Source of the DNA: Lysinibacillus sphaericus
Lineage (GTDB): Bacteria > Bacillota > Bacilli > Bacillales_A > Planococcaceae
Assembly: GCF_002982115.1 (NCBI RefSeq)
Contig: NZ_CP019980.1
Span: 2,240,001 to 2,304,000, forward strand
DNA length: 64,000 nucleotides
Reading direction: 5' to 3'
Below, piece by piece: positions 35,168 to 43,033 of this stretch. Numbering within the stretch: the stretch's first letter is position 1; each line of letters starts with the position of its first letter. Made by a program: the position numbers and the translations under genes. The notes beneath the pieces are model-generated. The model saw only the letters and a list, made by a program, of their open reading frames with translations, was not told the DNA's origin and made no database searches.

Positions 35168-35578
35168 ATGAACGAAAACAAAACGAAAGTAAAAATTGGC
35201 GAAGCATTAAAGTGGAATGTATTTACAGAGCACCGTAAAGTCTATCACCGCGAGCTTCTAAGTGCCAAAGAGGCAAATGAACTCGGCGTCAGTGTTAGCT
35301 CGGTCTTAAGAGAACGCATAGAAGTAGGTGGAGCCGTATTGCCCCATTATCACGACGTGGCAGAAGTAATTCATATTACAAAAGGGAAAGTAAAACTTCT
35401 GCAAAATGGGGAGTGGAAATCCTATCAAGAAGGGGACACTTTCCTTGTACCAAAAGGGGTCGTTCACTCGGTTGCCAATGACGATGTCGAACCTACCGAG
35501 CAGGTTAGTATCTTCATCCCTGTTCATGAAGAAATCCATAACGAAAACTTCGCATCACATATGGTGGACGCAGATTAG
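35168..35578 (+). CDS. Small cupin-domain protein
   Basis: 136 residues from ATG 35168, eight bases after AAGGAG. A single cupin barrel can be read: VGGAVLPHYHDVAEVIHITK with the metal-binding His-x-His and Glu, then EGDTFLVPKGVVHSVAND. Cupins of this size act as metal-dependent isomerases or hydrolases or as small-molecule binding proteins. As the last gene of the ureide operon it may process a ureide or keto-acid intermediate. It is not long enough to be the two-cupin ureidoglycine aminohydrolase. Confidence 0.78.
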   Translation: MNENKTKVKIGEALKWNVFTEHRKVYHRELLSAKEANELGVSVSSVLRERIEVGGAVLPHYHDVAEVIHITKGKVKLLQNGEWKSYQEGDTFLVPKGVVHSVANDDVEPTEQVSIFIPVHEEIHNENFASHMVDAD

Positions 35579-35594
35579 CATGTGAATAATTACG

Positions 35595-35629
35595 AAAGAG
35601 CAATCCGAAATATGAACGGATTGCTCTTT
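35595..35629. terminator. Bidirectional terminator between the cupin and the secreted-protein gene
   Basis: AAAGAGCAATCCG (35595-35607), 9-base loop, CGGATTGCTCTTT (35617-35629). The stem is 13 bp and perfect. It lies between convergent genes and can serve both. Confidence 0.85.
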
Positions 35630-35656
35630 GCGTTTTATTTAGATTTTGTAATCTAG

Positions 35657-37006
35657 TTATTTCATTATGTTTATAGTTTTATGTGAATATAAATTCCAAG
35701 GTGTCCTTGAACCTTGATTATGAGTATAAATAGTCTTATATCCTGAACCATCACTTCTAAAAATACCTAGTGACGGAAATAATGTGTGGTACCCTCTGAT
35801 TTTTGTAGTCCCATCTTTATAAATTTCTGTACGGAACTCGTATTCTACATTTGGTGCTAATGTGTAATAAGGGTGAGCTGCTTTGTGAATGAAATTAATA
35901 TCAATCATTGAACTAGTTTTTTTAGTTGCTCCTAAATAAACATTATTACCAGATGCTTGTTTTCGGTCAACAAATGTATATATTTCATTGGAGTTTTTTG
36001 TGTAACGATTTGTCCAACCGATTGATTTTGTTTCCCTAACTGCCAATGTTGACCAATTGATTGATGCTTCTAGTGATGAGCGTGTACTTCCTTGGGAAGT
36101 TATTGTAGTACGATTATCTGTTCCGTAATAGTAGCTACCAATTGGTGCTGGTATATATCCAGGATATTTAGAAGTATTTAAAATCATAGTATTAATTTTT
36201 ATCCATGTATTTGTTGATATAGCTAAAGGCATTATTTGTGGCTTTACTCTATAATTTTGCAGAGAAATTTTTTGGACATTTTCTTCTAAAGTTTTAACTG
36301 GAGTGGAAAATTCTATTAAGTCGAAAGGATTTTCTTCTAATTCTTTATATACTTGTGAGTATAAACTGTTAGCAGATTTAGTCTCATCATCTGTTAGCAA
36401 ATAATTTAGGAAATCTAGTTTTACTTGTTTGATTATTTGCTCAAATCGGGTAGTAGTAAAAGGTACTTCACCAGTAATTGTATATTGATATTCGGTATTT
36501 GCAGATGGAGTATTATCTATGAAATGGCTTTCTTTTGTGACTCCAATGAATTGATTATCTCTATAAATAGAATATTCAATAATATTATCTACATCAGGCC
36601 AGTCTAAAATGATACTCGATGTTGTAGAGAATGTGTCTATTCCTATTTCTTCATTATTTGATAATGTAGTATATATTTTTATATGTGAGTTTGAGAGTAC
36701 TTGGTCGTTATTATCAATAGCTGCTATTTCATATTCATTAAGGCTACCTTCAGAAAGATTTTTACTCTCGAATTGTGCTTCAGTTCCTTCGTACAATATT
36801 TCGTGGTTGTGTTTAACTATATATTTTTTTGCGACAGGTATGGAGTTCCATTTTACAATAATCTCATTTGTATTTTTATTTACTTGGAAATCTGAAAAAT
36901 ATTGATTGAAGGATTCATCTTCATAAGCAAAGACAGTAATAGATGGTATTAACAAAAATGATAAACAAATAGTAAATAGGTATCTAAAAAGTTTTTTGTT
37001 TTCCAT
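35657..37006 (-). CDS. Secreted protein with fibronectin-like domains and DUF3238-like C-terminus
   Basis: 449 residues with a signal peptide (MENKKLFRYLFTICLSFLLI, cleavage likely near VFA-YED). ATG 37006 follows AAGGAGGAATATAT on the minus strand. Two fibronectin-III-like segments are suggested (about residues 35-115, NEIIVKWNSIPVAKKYIVKH; and 125-185, SSIILDWPDVDNIIEYSIYR). The last 180 residues (YYYGTDNRTTITSQGS, AAHPYYTLAPNVEYEF, TTKIRGYHTLFPS) resemble my memory of DUF3238, found in Bacillus. The gene is free-standing. Its export and beta-rich build suggest a surface or toxin-like part, but no catalytic motif is seen. Confidence 0.7.
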   Translation of the reverse strand: MENKKLFRYLFTICLSFLLIPSITVFAYEDESFNQYFSDFQVNKNTNEIIVKWNSIPVAKKYIVKHNHEILYEGTEAQFESKNLSEGSLNEYEIAAIDNNDQVLSNSHIKIYTTLSNNEEIGIDTFSTTSSIILDWPDVDNIIEYSIYRDNQFIGVTKESHFIDNTPSANTEYQYTITGEVPFTTTRFEQIIKQVKLDFLNYLLTDDETKSANSLYSQVYKELEENPFDLIEFSTPVKTLEENVQKISLQNYRVKPQIMPLAISTNTWIKINTMILNTSKYPGYIPAPIGSYYYGTDNRTTITSQGSTRSSLEASINWSTLAVRETKSIGWTNRYTKNSNEIYTFVDRKQASGNNVYLGATKKTSSMIDINFIHKAAHPYYTLAPNVEYEFRTEIYKDGTTKIRGYHTLFPSLGIFRSDGSGYKTIYTHNQGSRTPWNLYSHKTINIMK

Positions 37007-37228
37007 ATATATTCCTCCTTATTTTTTAGATTAATTAAATATTAACTAAATTCCGTATTAGAAATCAAGGAACCAAGAAATAAACAAATAAATTTTATAG
37101 ATGAGTTAATTTCATAATTCCAATCGCTTTAGTATCAGGGGTTTCGATTAAATAAAAATGAGCACCTCCCCAAATTCGGTATAATGGTAGCGACTAAACC
37201 AACCTTATACGAACGGAGTGTATGCCTC

Positions 37229-37999
37229 ATGACTATTGTAAAACAAATTAGCCTTTTTGACATCCAGCAATTATTCGAAATGGAAAGTTCGCGCCGTTTT
37301 GATGCGATTTACGGTAAAAATACGTTCTGGTCGCTTTAAGGGACATCTGGCTGTTTCAACGAAAAGTCAATATACTGTAGGTCGCCTCATGTCTTCAGGT
37401 AATTTATCTGACAGTAAAGCGGCCATCCCCCTACTCAAAAAAATAGTTTCTATTATGCCTAAACATTTTACGACAACGATATTTGATGCAGGTTATGATT
37501 ATGAACCGATTTATAAACAAGCATTAGCCCAAACGATGCGTGTAGTCATTAAGTACAATATTCGAAATGAAAGTGAATATCTAGGATTCGATGAATATTT
37601 TAGACCAATTTGTGTAAGCGAACATAGTTACTGTTACGATAGCTTTGATGATAAATACAATAGGTTAAAATACACACGACCGAAAGAATGTGCAAGCTGT
37701 CCGTTACGTGATGATTCACTTTGCCAAAAGGTGTTTAAAATCAAATTTGCGACGGATATTAGAAAGTATACGTACCCAGCACGTGGCTCAGAATTTTGGG
37801 AGAAATTTCATAAAGAACGTACAGCGGTAGAACGGGTCAATGCCTATTTAAAACAATAATTTTAATTAAACAACGTCCGTCACCGTACAGGTAAAAAAGC
37901 AAAACTCCACTTCAACCTGGTGACGTTTATTTATAATCCCTGTAAATTAGCAGTTGATCGAATGAATGTGTTATTACAAACACAACAATCAGTAGCATA
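37229..37999 (+). pseudogene. Degraded DDE transposase (IS1182-like)
   Basis: The start MTIVKQISLFDIQQLFEMES at 37229 is typical of this transposase type, but the frame stops within 40 codons. The rest is found in another frame from about 37320 (RFKGHLAVSTKSQYTVGRLM, TTTIFDAGYDYEP, CASCPLRDDSLC, AVERVNAYLKQ) with two stops at 37857 and 37863 and a final part LNNVRHRTGKKAKLHF to TAA 37997-37999. A large internal piece is deleted between the two parts. No clear terminal repeats were found. It is a dead relic. Confidence 0.8.
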
Positions 38000-38197
38000 A
38001 TTTTAAAAAACGTAAGTTTTGATATAGGAGCAGTCTAAGAACTTATAACTTAAAATATTTGATTGAGCGTAGTGTATCAGTTAATCTTTATATAAGAAGA
38101 AACACTTTGCGTTCTTGTGTATTTTCAGTAGAGGACAACTGAATGAAAACATAAAACATTATCGCTTATTACGAGTTTTGAGTGAAGGAGTGAAAAT

Positions 38198-38545
38198 ATG
38201 TTTAACAGAAAATTGTTAGCAGCTTTTGTAACAGCGATCATATGTTACTTTATCGTACCTTTTTTCTTTAACGATTTTACGAACTCTTATTTCGCAATCG
38301 GGCTTGGTGTAAGTATAATTTCAGTTCCAATACTATTTACTATTGGAATTTTAGCATCCATCGTGATTGAATTACGAACTAAACATATTTTACTTTCTTA
38401 TATGAAACATTTTGGCTGTGGATTAATTTGTGTTTGTGTGCTTTTACTGTTAACAGAATGGGATATAGAATTATTTTCCATTTACACAGGAGTGGCATTT
38501 GTTTATGTTACCGTTTTTTTTATTAGTGATCATATGATTAAGTAA
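38198..38545 (+). CDS. Small membrane protein, UPF0715-like
   Basis: 115 residues, ATG 38198 after GTGAAGGAGTGAAAAT. Four hydrophobic segments (about residues 7-25, 32-54, 68-86 and 92-111) fill almost the whole chain. The size, number of segments and the start MFNRKLLAAFVTAIICYFIV recall the UPF0715 membrane proteins of Bacillus (YwlA/YoaG type), though I cannot confirm this. It lies between gene relics and looks intact. Confidence 0.6.
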   Translation: MFNRKLLAAFVTAIICYFIVPFFFNDFTNSYFAIGLGVSIISVPILFTIGILASIVIELRTKHILLSYMKHFGCGLICVCVLLLLTEWDIELFSIYTGVAFVYVTVFFISDHMIK

Positions 38546-38557
38546 GTTTGTCAACTG

Positions 38558-38683
38558 AACATAGTGTTTGTTGGTATGGTAGATGGTCGTAAACAGAAAG
38601 TCTCTGAAGATATTTATAAAGTATTAGAGGAATTAGCGATGCGACAGTCTATTGTTATTGATGGTGGTTATGGAGCGCAATAG
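38558..38683 (+). pseudogene. Fragment of a phosphodiester glycosidase (NAGPA) domain
   Basis: One frame reads FVGMVDGRKQKVSED, then LEELAMRQSIVIDGGYGAQ and stops at 38681. The spacing of VDGR and DGG with the helix between them matches the C-terminal core of NAGPA-type phosphodiester glycosidases (VDGR...ELA...A.NLDGGGS). Only about 40 residues remain and no start is present, so this is a relic. It directly follows the small membrane gene. Confidence 0.45.
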
Positions 38684-38714
38684 TATCCCAAATAAAAATT
38701 ATATTTTAATAAAG

Positions 38715-38749
38715 AATCCATTTTGATTAAACTCTAAATGGATTTTTTT
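38715..38749 (+). terminator. Terminator hairpin
   Basis: AATCCATTT (38715-38723), 12-base loop, AAATGGATT (38736-38744), then TTTTT. It could end transcription from the membrane-protein gene at 38198. Confidence 0.7.
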
Positions 38750-39104
38750 GATACTTTTTGGGGTAGTTCTCCTAATTTAAATGGACTTAAACTAATGAGG
38801 AAGTTTAGTTAGAGAACGATGTTACGATATCGTCACAATTGTTACAAAAAATATAAATTACCAAAATTACAACACCCTGTAATTGCTATAGAAGCGCATT
38901 CAACATTTTTATTTCTGTGTAGTATATTGGTATTAAAAAGATGATTAACGTTCTAAATCAAGTAAAACATGCTATTTAAATGCTATTTAGCAGTTGGTAT
39001 TCCCTATTAAATTCTACAATTTAAATGCAATTTAACGTGTTGTAACAAGATCTATGTAAGGTATTGGTAAAATATAGGTAGGGCTATTTAAGGAGGTAAT
39101 CAGG

Positions 39105-39458
39105 GTGGAGAGGAGAATATTAGATTATGAAAATTTATTAGAAATGTTAGATGATTTATTAAGAGAACGAAAGGAATTTTGGGAAAATTTTTATAAAGAT
39201 AGAAAAAAGATATTCCGCTTTTTAAGGTTAAAGGACTTGATGATAACTTGGAAGAATATTTTAGTAAAGGACTTTCTCCTAAAAGGGTTTTAGAATTAGG
39301 TTGTGGCCCAGGTAGAAATTCCATTTATATGGCTAAGCAAGGCTGTAGTGTAAGTGCATTAGATATATCTGAAAAAGCGATTATTAGGGTAAAAGAAAGG
39401 GAGAAGGACTAAATATAAATTTTCATTGTGTTTCTCTTTTTGATTTTGAAATAATGTA
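39105..39458 (+). pseudogene. SAM-dependent methyltransferase relic with two frameshifts
   Basis: A start VERRILDYENLLEMLDDLL at GTG 39105 (after AAGGAGGTAATCAGG) leads to a stop at 39291. Another frame from about 39215 carries SPKRVLELGCGPGRNSIYMA and CSVSALDISEKAI, the SAM-binding motif I and the acidic motif II of class I methyltransferases. A third frame then gives EGLNINFHCVSLFDFEI and stops at 39456. The catalytic C-terminal half is missing. Two indels plus truncation make it non-functional. Confidence 0.72.
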
Positions 39459-39542
39459 AATAAATCAGTCGCCAAATTTTTGGAGTGGCTTTCACTTTTA
39501 ACACATAAAGTACAGCTCGATTCTATAGGGTAAGGATTTCAA

Positions 39543-39729
39543 CGAACATCACGAGTCAAATATATGATTAATGAAGCGGCAACAATAGAAAATGCAAAAT
39601 ATCATGCCGAACAAGCAGGGATCCAAAAAGGAATACAAGTAAGTATGGAAGCCATTGCGAAGAAGATGATTGGAGTTAACAAACTTAACGGTGGAAGAAA
39701 TTCAATTGTTGCAACAAGATGTAAAGTGA
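39543..39729 (+). pseudogene. C-terminal relic of an Rpn/PD-(D/E)XK transposase-like nuclease
   Basis: The frame containing RVKYMINEAATIENAKY and AGIQKGIQVSMEAIAKKMIG is characteristic of the tail of Rpn-type recombination-promoting nucleases, with the usual A-x-x-x-G-I-x-K-G repeat. A shift near 39690 restores the ending NLTVEEIQLLQQDVK before TGA 39727. The nuclease core is missing, as expected for a relic. Its stop lies in the first bases of the 24-bp palindrome that hosts the IS3 element. Confidence 0.6.
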
Positions 39730-39750
39730 ATATAAAAAGCTCAAATAACT
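39727..39750 (+). repeat. Left arm of a 24-bp palindrome flanking the IS3 element
   Basis: TGAATATAAAAAGCTCAAAT plus AACT (39727-39750) is the exact inverse of 41045-41068. With the IS and one GTA copy removed, the arms are separated by only AGTA, giving a long hairpin with an internal AGCT-rich core and A/T runs on both sides, a probable bidirectional terminator. Confidence 0.85.
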
Positions 39751-39794
39751 AGTAGGGACTGACCCCGATATATAAGACACTAAACAAAAAAGCA

Positions 39795-40643
39795 TTACCC
39801 AACCCGTTGTCGGTATTGAACCGGCGACAGGTTGTTTAGTTTCGTTTGAATTCGGTTATTGTTATAATAGTTTATATAGTCTTTGACAGTTTGTTCTACG
39901 ATGGCCGTCGTAGTACTGTTCAAATTGTCTAAGTAGAATGTTTCAGACTTTAACACAGAATGAAACGATTAGATTGGGGCATTATCAGCGGGCGTACCTT
40001 TACGGGACATGCTCATGGTAATGCCTTTTGCTTTTACGGCCTGTTGATAACCATACGATGTGTATACCGCCCCTTGGTCACTGTGCAACGTACACCCTTC
40101 GGGCAAATGATGAAGTTGAGCTAATGTATCCAGCACAAAATCAGTATCTTGGCAGTCTCCAATCGAATAGGCAATAATTTCACCATTATATAAATCTTGA
40201 ATACTTGAAAGATACAACTGTTTTTGACCAAATGGCAAGTAAGTAATATCAGTTACGAGCTTCTGTAACGGTGCGGTGGCTTCAAAATCGCGATTTAATA
40301 AATTTGCTGCGATTGCATAAGGTTGTCCTGTTCGTTTCCGTTTTTTCACTTTCACGCGACATTGCCAACCATATTTTTGCATAATACGTTGAACCACTTT
40401 ATGATTGACGCACATTTCTTGACGTAAGAGTGCTGTAATTTTTCTGTAGCCATAGCGAAATTTATTTGTACGACAGAGTTCACCGATACGTCTCTCTATT
40501 GTTTGACGAGACCTTGCATCGGTTGATGCCTGTTTCCAACGATAGTAGGTAGATCGTGCAATCCCAAAATGTTTACAAATGTCCTTTACAGACATTATGC
40601 TTCTTAGTGACGCAACTAATTGTACTGCTACTTCTCCAACCAC
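39795..40643 (-). pseudogene. IS3-family transposase OrfB, nonsense at the catalytic Glu
   Basis: 283-codon frame from 40643 to TAA 39795 on the minus strand, overlapping orfA by 16 bases. It contains KHFGIARSTYYRWKQA, the HTH-like KFRYGYRKITALLRQE, the first Asp in KLVTDITYLP, the second in LHSDQGAVYTS and the block GTPADNAPI. The next codon, TAA (39971-39969), stands where relatives have the third catalytic residue (NAPIESFHS); the frame then continues SFHSVLKSETFYLDNL to VQYRQRVG. One GAA-to-TAA change therefore removes the DDE glutamate and the C-terminus. Confidence 0.88.
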
Positions 40644-40945
40644 TTCCTCTCCAATTCTGCGTACTTTTTTAGCACCTCAATTTGTTGCTTTAAATAACGG
40701 TTTTCCAATGCTAATTTCGTTTGTTCATTGTCCGGTTCAGGACCCTTATTAAAGATATATTGTTTGCCTACAGGTTGTTTCAAACGATTGACTTCACCAT
40801 TTCTATACCAACGCACCCATGTTTCGACCTGTGTTTTATGGCGTATATTTAATTCCAATAGAATCTGTTTGACAGGTACACCTGCTAATCGCATCTTAAT
40901 CGCTTTCATTTTTACTTCATAGGGATAACTCACTCTTGTTCCCAT
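40628..40945 (-). CDS. IS3-family transposase OrfA (helix-turn-helix)
   Basis: 105-residue DNA-binding subunit: MGTRVSYPYEVKMKAIKMRL, a helix-turn-helix (AGVPVKQILLELNIRHKTQ) and a leucine-rich coiled-coil end (LALENRYLKQQIEVLKKYAE). It overlaps orfB by 16 bases, as in IS3 elements that make an OrfAB fusion by frameshifting. The frame is intact. Alone it cannot transpose. Confidence 0.85.
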   Translation of the reverse strand: MGTRVSYPYEVKMKAIKMRLAGVPVKQILLELNIRHKTQVETWVRWYRNGEVNRLKQPVGKQYIFNKGPEPDNEQTKLALENRYLKQQIEVLKKYAELERKWLEK

Positions 40946-41044
40946 AGAAAAAACACCTCCAAATTGAAATTTAAGTATCTATACCCGAATTTCAATCGAA
41001 GATGCTTTTTTTATTTGTCTATACCTATTGGGGTCAGTTCCGTA

Positions 41045-41068
41045 AGTTATTTGAGCTTTTTATATTCA
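41045..41068 (+). repeat. Right arm of the 24-bp palindrome flanking the IS3 element
   Basis: AGTTATTTGAGCTTTTTATA plus TTCA, exact inverse of 39727-39750. The T-run after GAGC would serve as the U-tract of a terminator. Confidence 0.85.
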
Positions 41069-41259
41069 GTGAAAACCTTCCTGAGAGAAGATGAACTTGC
41101 GCAATAATACTAGTGATCGTTCTTACTCACTTTATAGGATATAATTTTAGCAGTAAAACATGTTTTTATGCAGAATCATTATTTTTTATGAAAAAATAAC
41201 TATAATTTTTTTCACTATTACTCTATTATTTGTAATAGTATTTCTCTTTTTAAAAAAAC

Positions 41260-41288
41260 TTGACTAAACAAATAGGAATTAAGATAAT
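41260..41288 (+). promoter_or_regulatory. Probable sigma-A promoter of the peptide-use operon
   Basis: TTGACT (41260-41265), 17-base spacer, GATAAT (41283-41288). It lies 58 bases before the ATG at 41347 and fits the vegetative consensus well. Confidence 0.6.
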
Positions 41289-41346
41289 AACTAAGTAGTT
41301 TTAATTATTATATAAATAAAATTAATCTGATAAAGTGAGGAACATA

Positions 41347-42204
41347 ATGTTTGCAGCGATTAATGGAACGAAAATTTATTTTGATGTAGAAGGTTCAGGG
41401 TATATTCCACTAGGACCAAAAATGGTGAAAAAACCAATACTTTTTGCAGTACATGGTGGTCCAGGTAGTGATCACTCCGATTTTAAGCCGTGGTTAACGC
41501 CATTAGCCGAATACTACCAAATTGTTTATTTAGATCAAAGATGCAATGGTCAATCAGAGCGTATCGATGTGACGACAGCAACATTTGAACAGTTAGCGGA
41601 TGATATTGAAGCGTTACGTAATTATTTAGGCTTAGATAAAATTGCTGTACTAGGTCATTCTTTTGGTGGAATGATTGCCCAAGTATATGCTACGCGCTAC
41701 CCACAATCGGTAAGTAAGTTATTACTAGTTAACACTGCACCAAGCTATGATTTCTATAAAGAAGCTAAAGCGTTTGCGCAACGTATTGGAACGGAACAAC
41801 AAGTTCAAACTATTCCAGAGTTATTTGAAGGAAACATTCGTGATGACAATCATTTAATCCAATGGTGGGATATTTGCTGGGATTTATATTGGTACGATTA
41901 TCAAGAAGAACTAGGTGGTGATACAGGAAGCCGTCCAATTGGATCTTTAGAAATTACAAATTATACATTCAAATATTTAATGCCACAATACGATGTGCGC
42001 GCACAAATTGCCAATCTTGAAATACCTACTTTGATTGTAGCAGGTCGTCACGATTGGATTACGCCATTAACACAGTCAGAAGTAATGCATTCATTAATTA
42101 AAAATTCACAGTTGGCTGTATTTGAAAAGAGTGGTCATATGCCATTTATCGAAGAGCATAAAGACTTCTTAAACGTTGTACGTGAATTTTTATTAAAGGA
42201 CTGA
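41347..42204 (+). CDS. Alpha/beta hydrolase, proline iminopeptidase-like
   Basis: 285 residues from ATG 41347, six bases after AAGTGAGG; GTG 41335 overlaps this site. The oxyanion motif AVHGGPGSDHSDF, LDQRCNGQSE, the nucleophile elbow VLGHSFGGMIAQ (Ser near residue 108), an Asp in GRHDWITP and the final His in KSGHMPFIEE complete the catalytic set. HGGPG and DQRxxGxS are typical of proline iminopeptidases, which remove N-terminal Pro from short peptides. It leads an operon with a peptide importer, which supports a role in using imported peptides. Confidence 0.82.
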   Translation: MFAAINGTKIYFDVEGSGYIPLGPKMVKKPILFAVHGGPGSDHSDFKPWLTPLAEYYQIVYLDQRCNGQSERIDVTTATFEQLADDIEALRNYLGLDKIAVLGHSFGGMIAQVYATRYPQSVSKLLLVNTAPSYDFYKEAKAFAQRIGTEQQVQTIPELFEGNIRDDNHLIQWWDICWDLYWYDYQEELGGDTGSRPIGSLEITNYTFKYLMPQYDVRAQIANLEIPTLIVAGRHDWITPLTQSEVMHSLIKNSQLAVFEKSGHMPFIEEHKDFLNVVREFLLKD

Positions 42205-42211
42205 GGCAAAT

Positions 42212-42997
42212 ATGTATACCGAACAATTACAAGCCTGGCATAAGCAACGCCATATAGACGTAACGGGTGCACAAGGTGATTTAACTTTAATCGCAATGCA
42301 TGAGTTAACGAGTGAAAGTGAACCAACAGTGAAACAAATTGCTGGAAGCTGGAAGCCGACAAGTCCATCCGAACTAGGGCTTACATTAACGGCAACTGCT
42401 GAAGACCAATTATTCATTAACGGCGTGCTAGTGGAAGGTGAGGTGCATATAATTGCGGATGAAACAATCGTGCAAACGCGGAATGGCATCTCTGCAATGG
42501 CAACTAGTCAGCCTGGCTCTATGCATTTATTAGCCATTTGGGATGAAAACAGCCCTGCACTGCAAACGTTTAGCCATATTGCTGCATACGAAATGAATAA
42601 ACAAGCAATTTATAACGGAAAGCTTATAAAAGATGATGCCATGATTGAATTTTCTCATACGGGTGATGCTCATCGTGCAGCGCGTAGCCATGCTTCAATA
42701 GGGGTCATTGAAGTGGAAATTGGCGGAGTACATTATAGGCTTCGACCATTTCAATCTGGGCGATATTCAATTATTATTTTCCGAGATGCAACAAGCGGTA
42801 ACGAAACATATAGTATGGGTCGTATGTTAGTCATCGAACAATTAGACGATGAAACGGTACTTCTTGATTTTAATAAAGCCTTTTTACCGCCATGCGCATT
42901 TTCATCTTATTTTAACTGTCCGATGCCTCCTTTAAGTAATCGTATACAAAGTAAGATTGAAGCGGGCGAAAAGCAAATCATTTCATTACATTCATAA
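42212..42997 (+). CDS. DUF1684 protein
   Basis: 261 residues, ATG 42212 after AAAGGACTGAGGCAAAT and 7 bases after the hydrolase. DUF1684 marks are clear in the second half: RLRPFQSGRYSIIIFRDATS, SMGRMLVIEQ, VLLDFNKAFLPPCAFSSYF, NCPMPPLSNR and IEAGEK. The function is unknown. The family is common in Actinobacteria and some Bacillota. Linked here to peptide uptake and hydrolysis. Confidence 0.85.
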   Translation: MYTEQLQAWHKQRHIDVTGAQGDLTLIAMHELTSESEPTVKQIAGSWKPTSPSELGLTLTATAEDQLFINGVLVEGEVHIIADETIVQTRNGISAMATSQPGSMHLLAIWDENSPALQTFSHIAAYEMNKQAIYNGKLIKDDAMIEFSHTGDAHRAARSHASIGVIEVEIGGVHYRLRPFQSGRYSIIIFRDATSGNETYSMGRMLVIEQLDDETVLLDFNKAFLPPCAFSSYFNCPMPPLSNRIQSKIEAGEKQIISLHS

Positions 42998-43033
42998 TGA
43001 AGCACCTAATTTAGAGAAATAGGAGAAATAACA

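Larger units (their letters stand above)
38546..39104. other. Gap with a gene relic and a terminator
   Basis: Contains the phosphodiester-glycosidase-like fragment (38558-38683) and a hairpin (38715-38749), listed separately. The rest, 38750-39104, is A/T-rich non-coding sequence with a strong ribosome site (AAGGAGGTAATCAGG) just before the methyltransferase relic. Confidence 0.45.
39755..41041 (-). mobile_element. IS3-family element (IS150-like) in a terminator loop
   Basis: 1,287 bases with imperfect terminal repeats (GGGACTGACCCC at 39755-39766; inverse GGAACTGACCCC at 41030-41041) and a 3-bp target duplication GTA (39752-39754 and 41042-41044). It carries orfA and orfB on the minus strand. 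It lies in the 4-base loop of the 24-bp palindrome. The element is dead because orfB has a nonsense codon. Confidence 0.85.

Noticed and set aside
36425..36905. Plus-strand open frames within the secreted-protein gene
   Set aside because: They have no ribosome sites and lie antisense to a gene with signal peptide, domains and a strong start.
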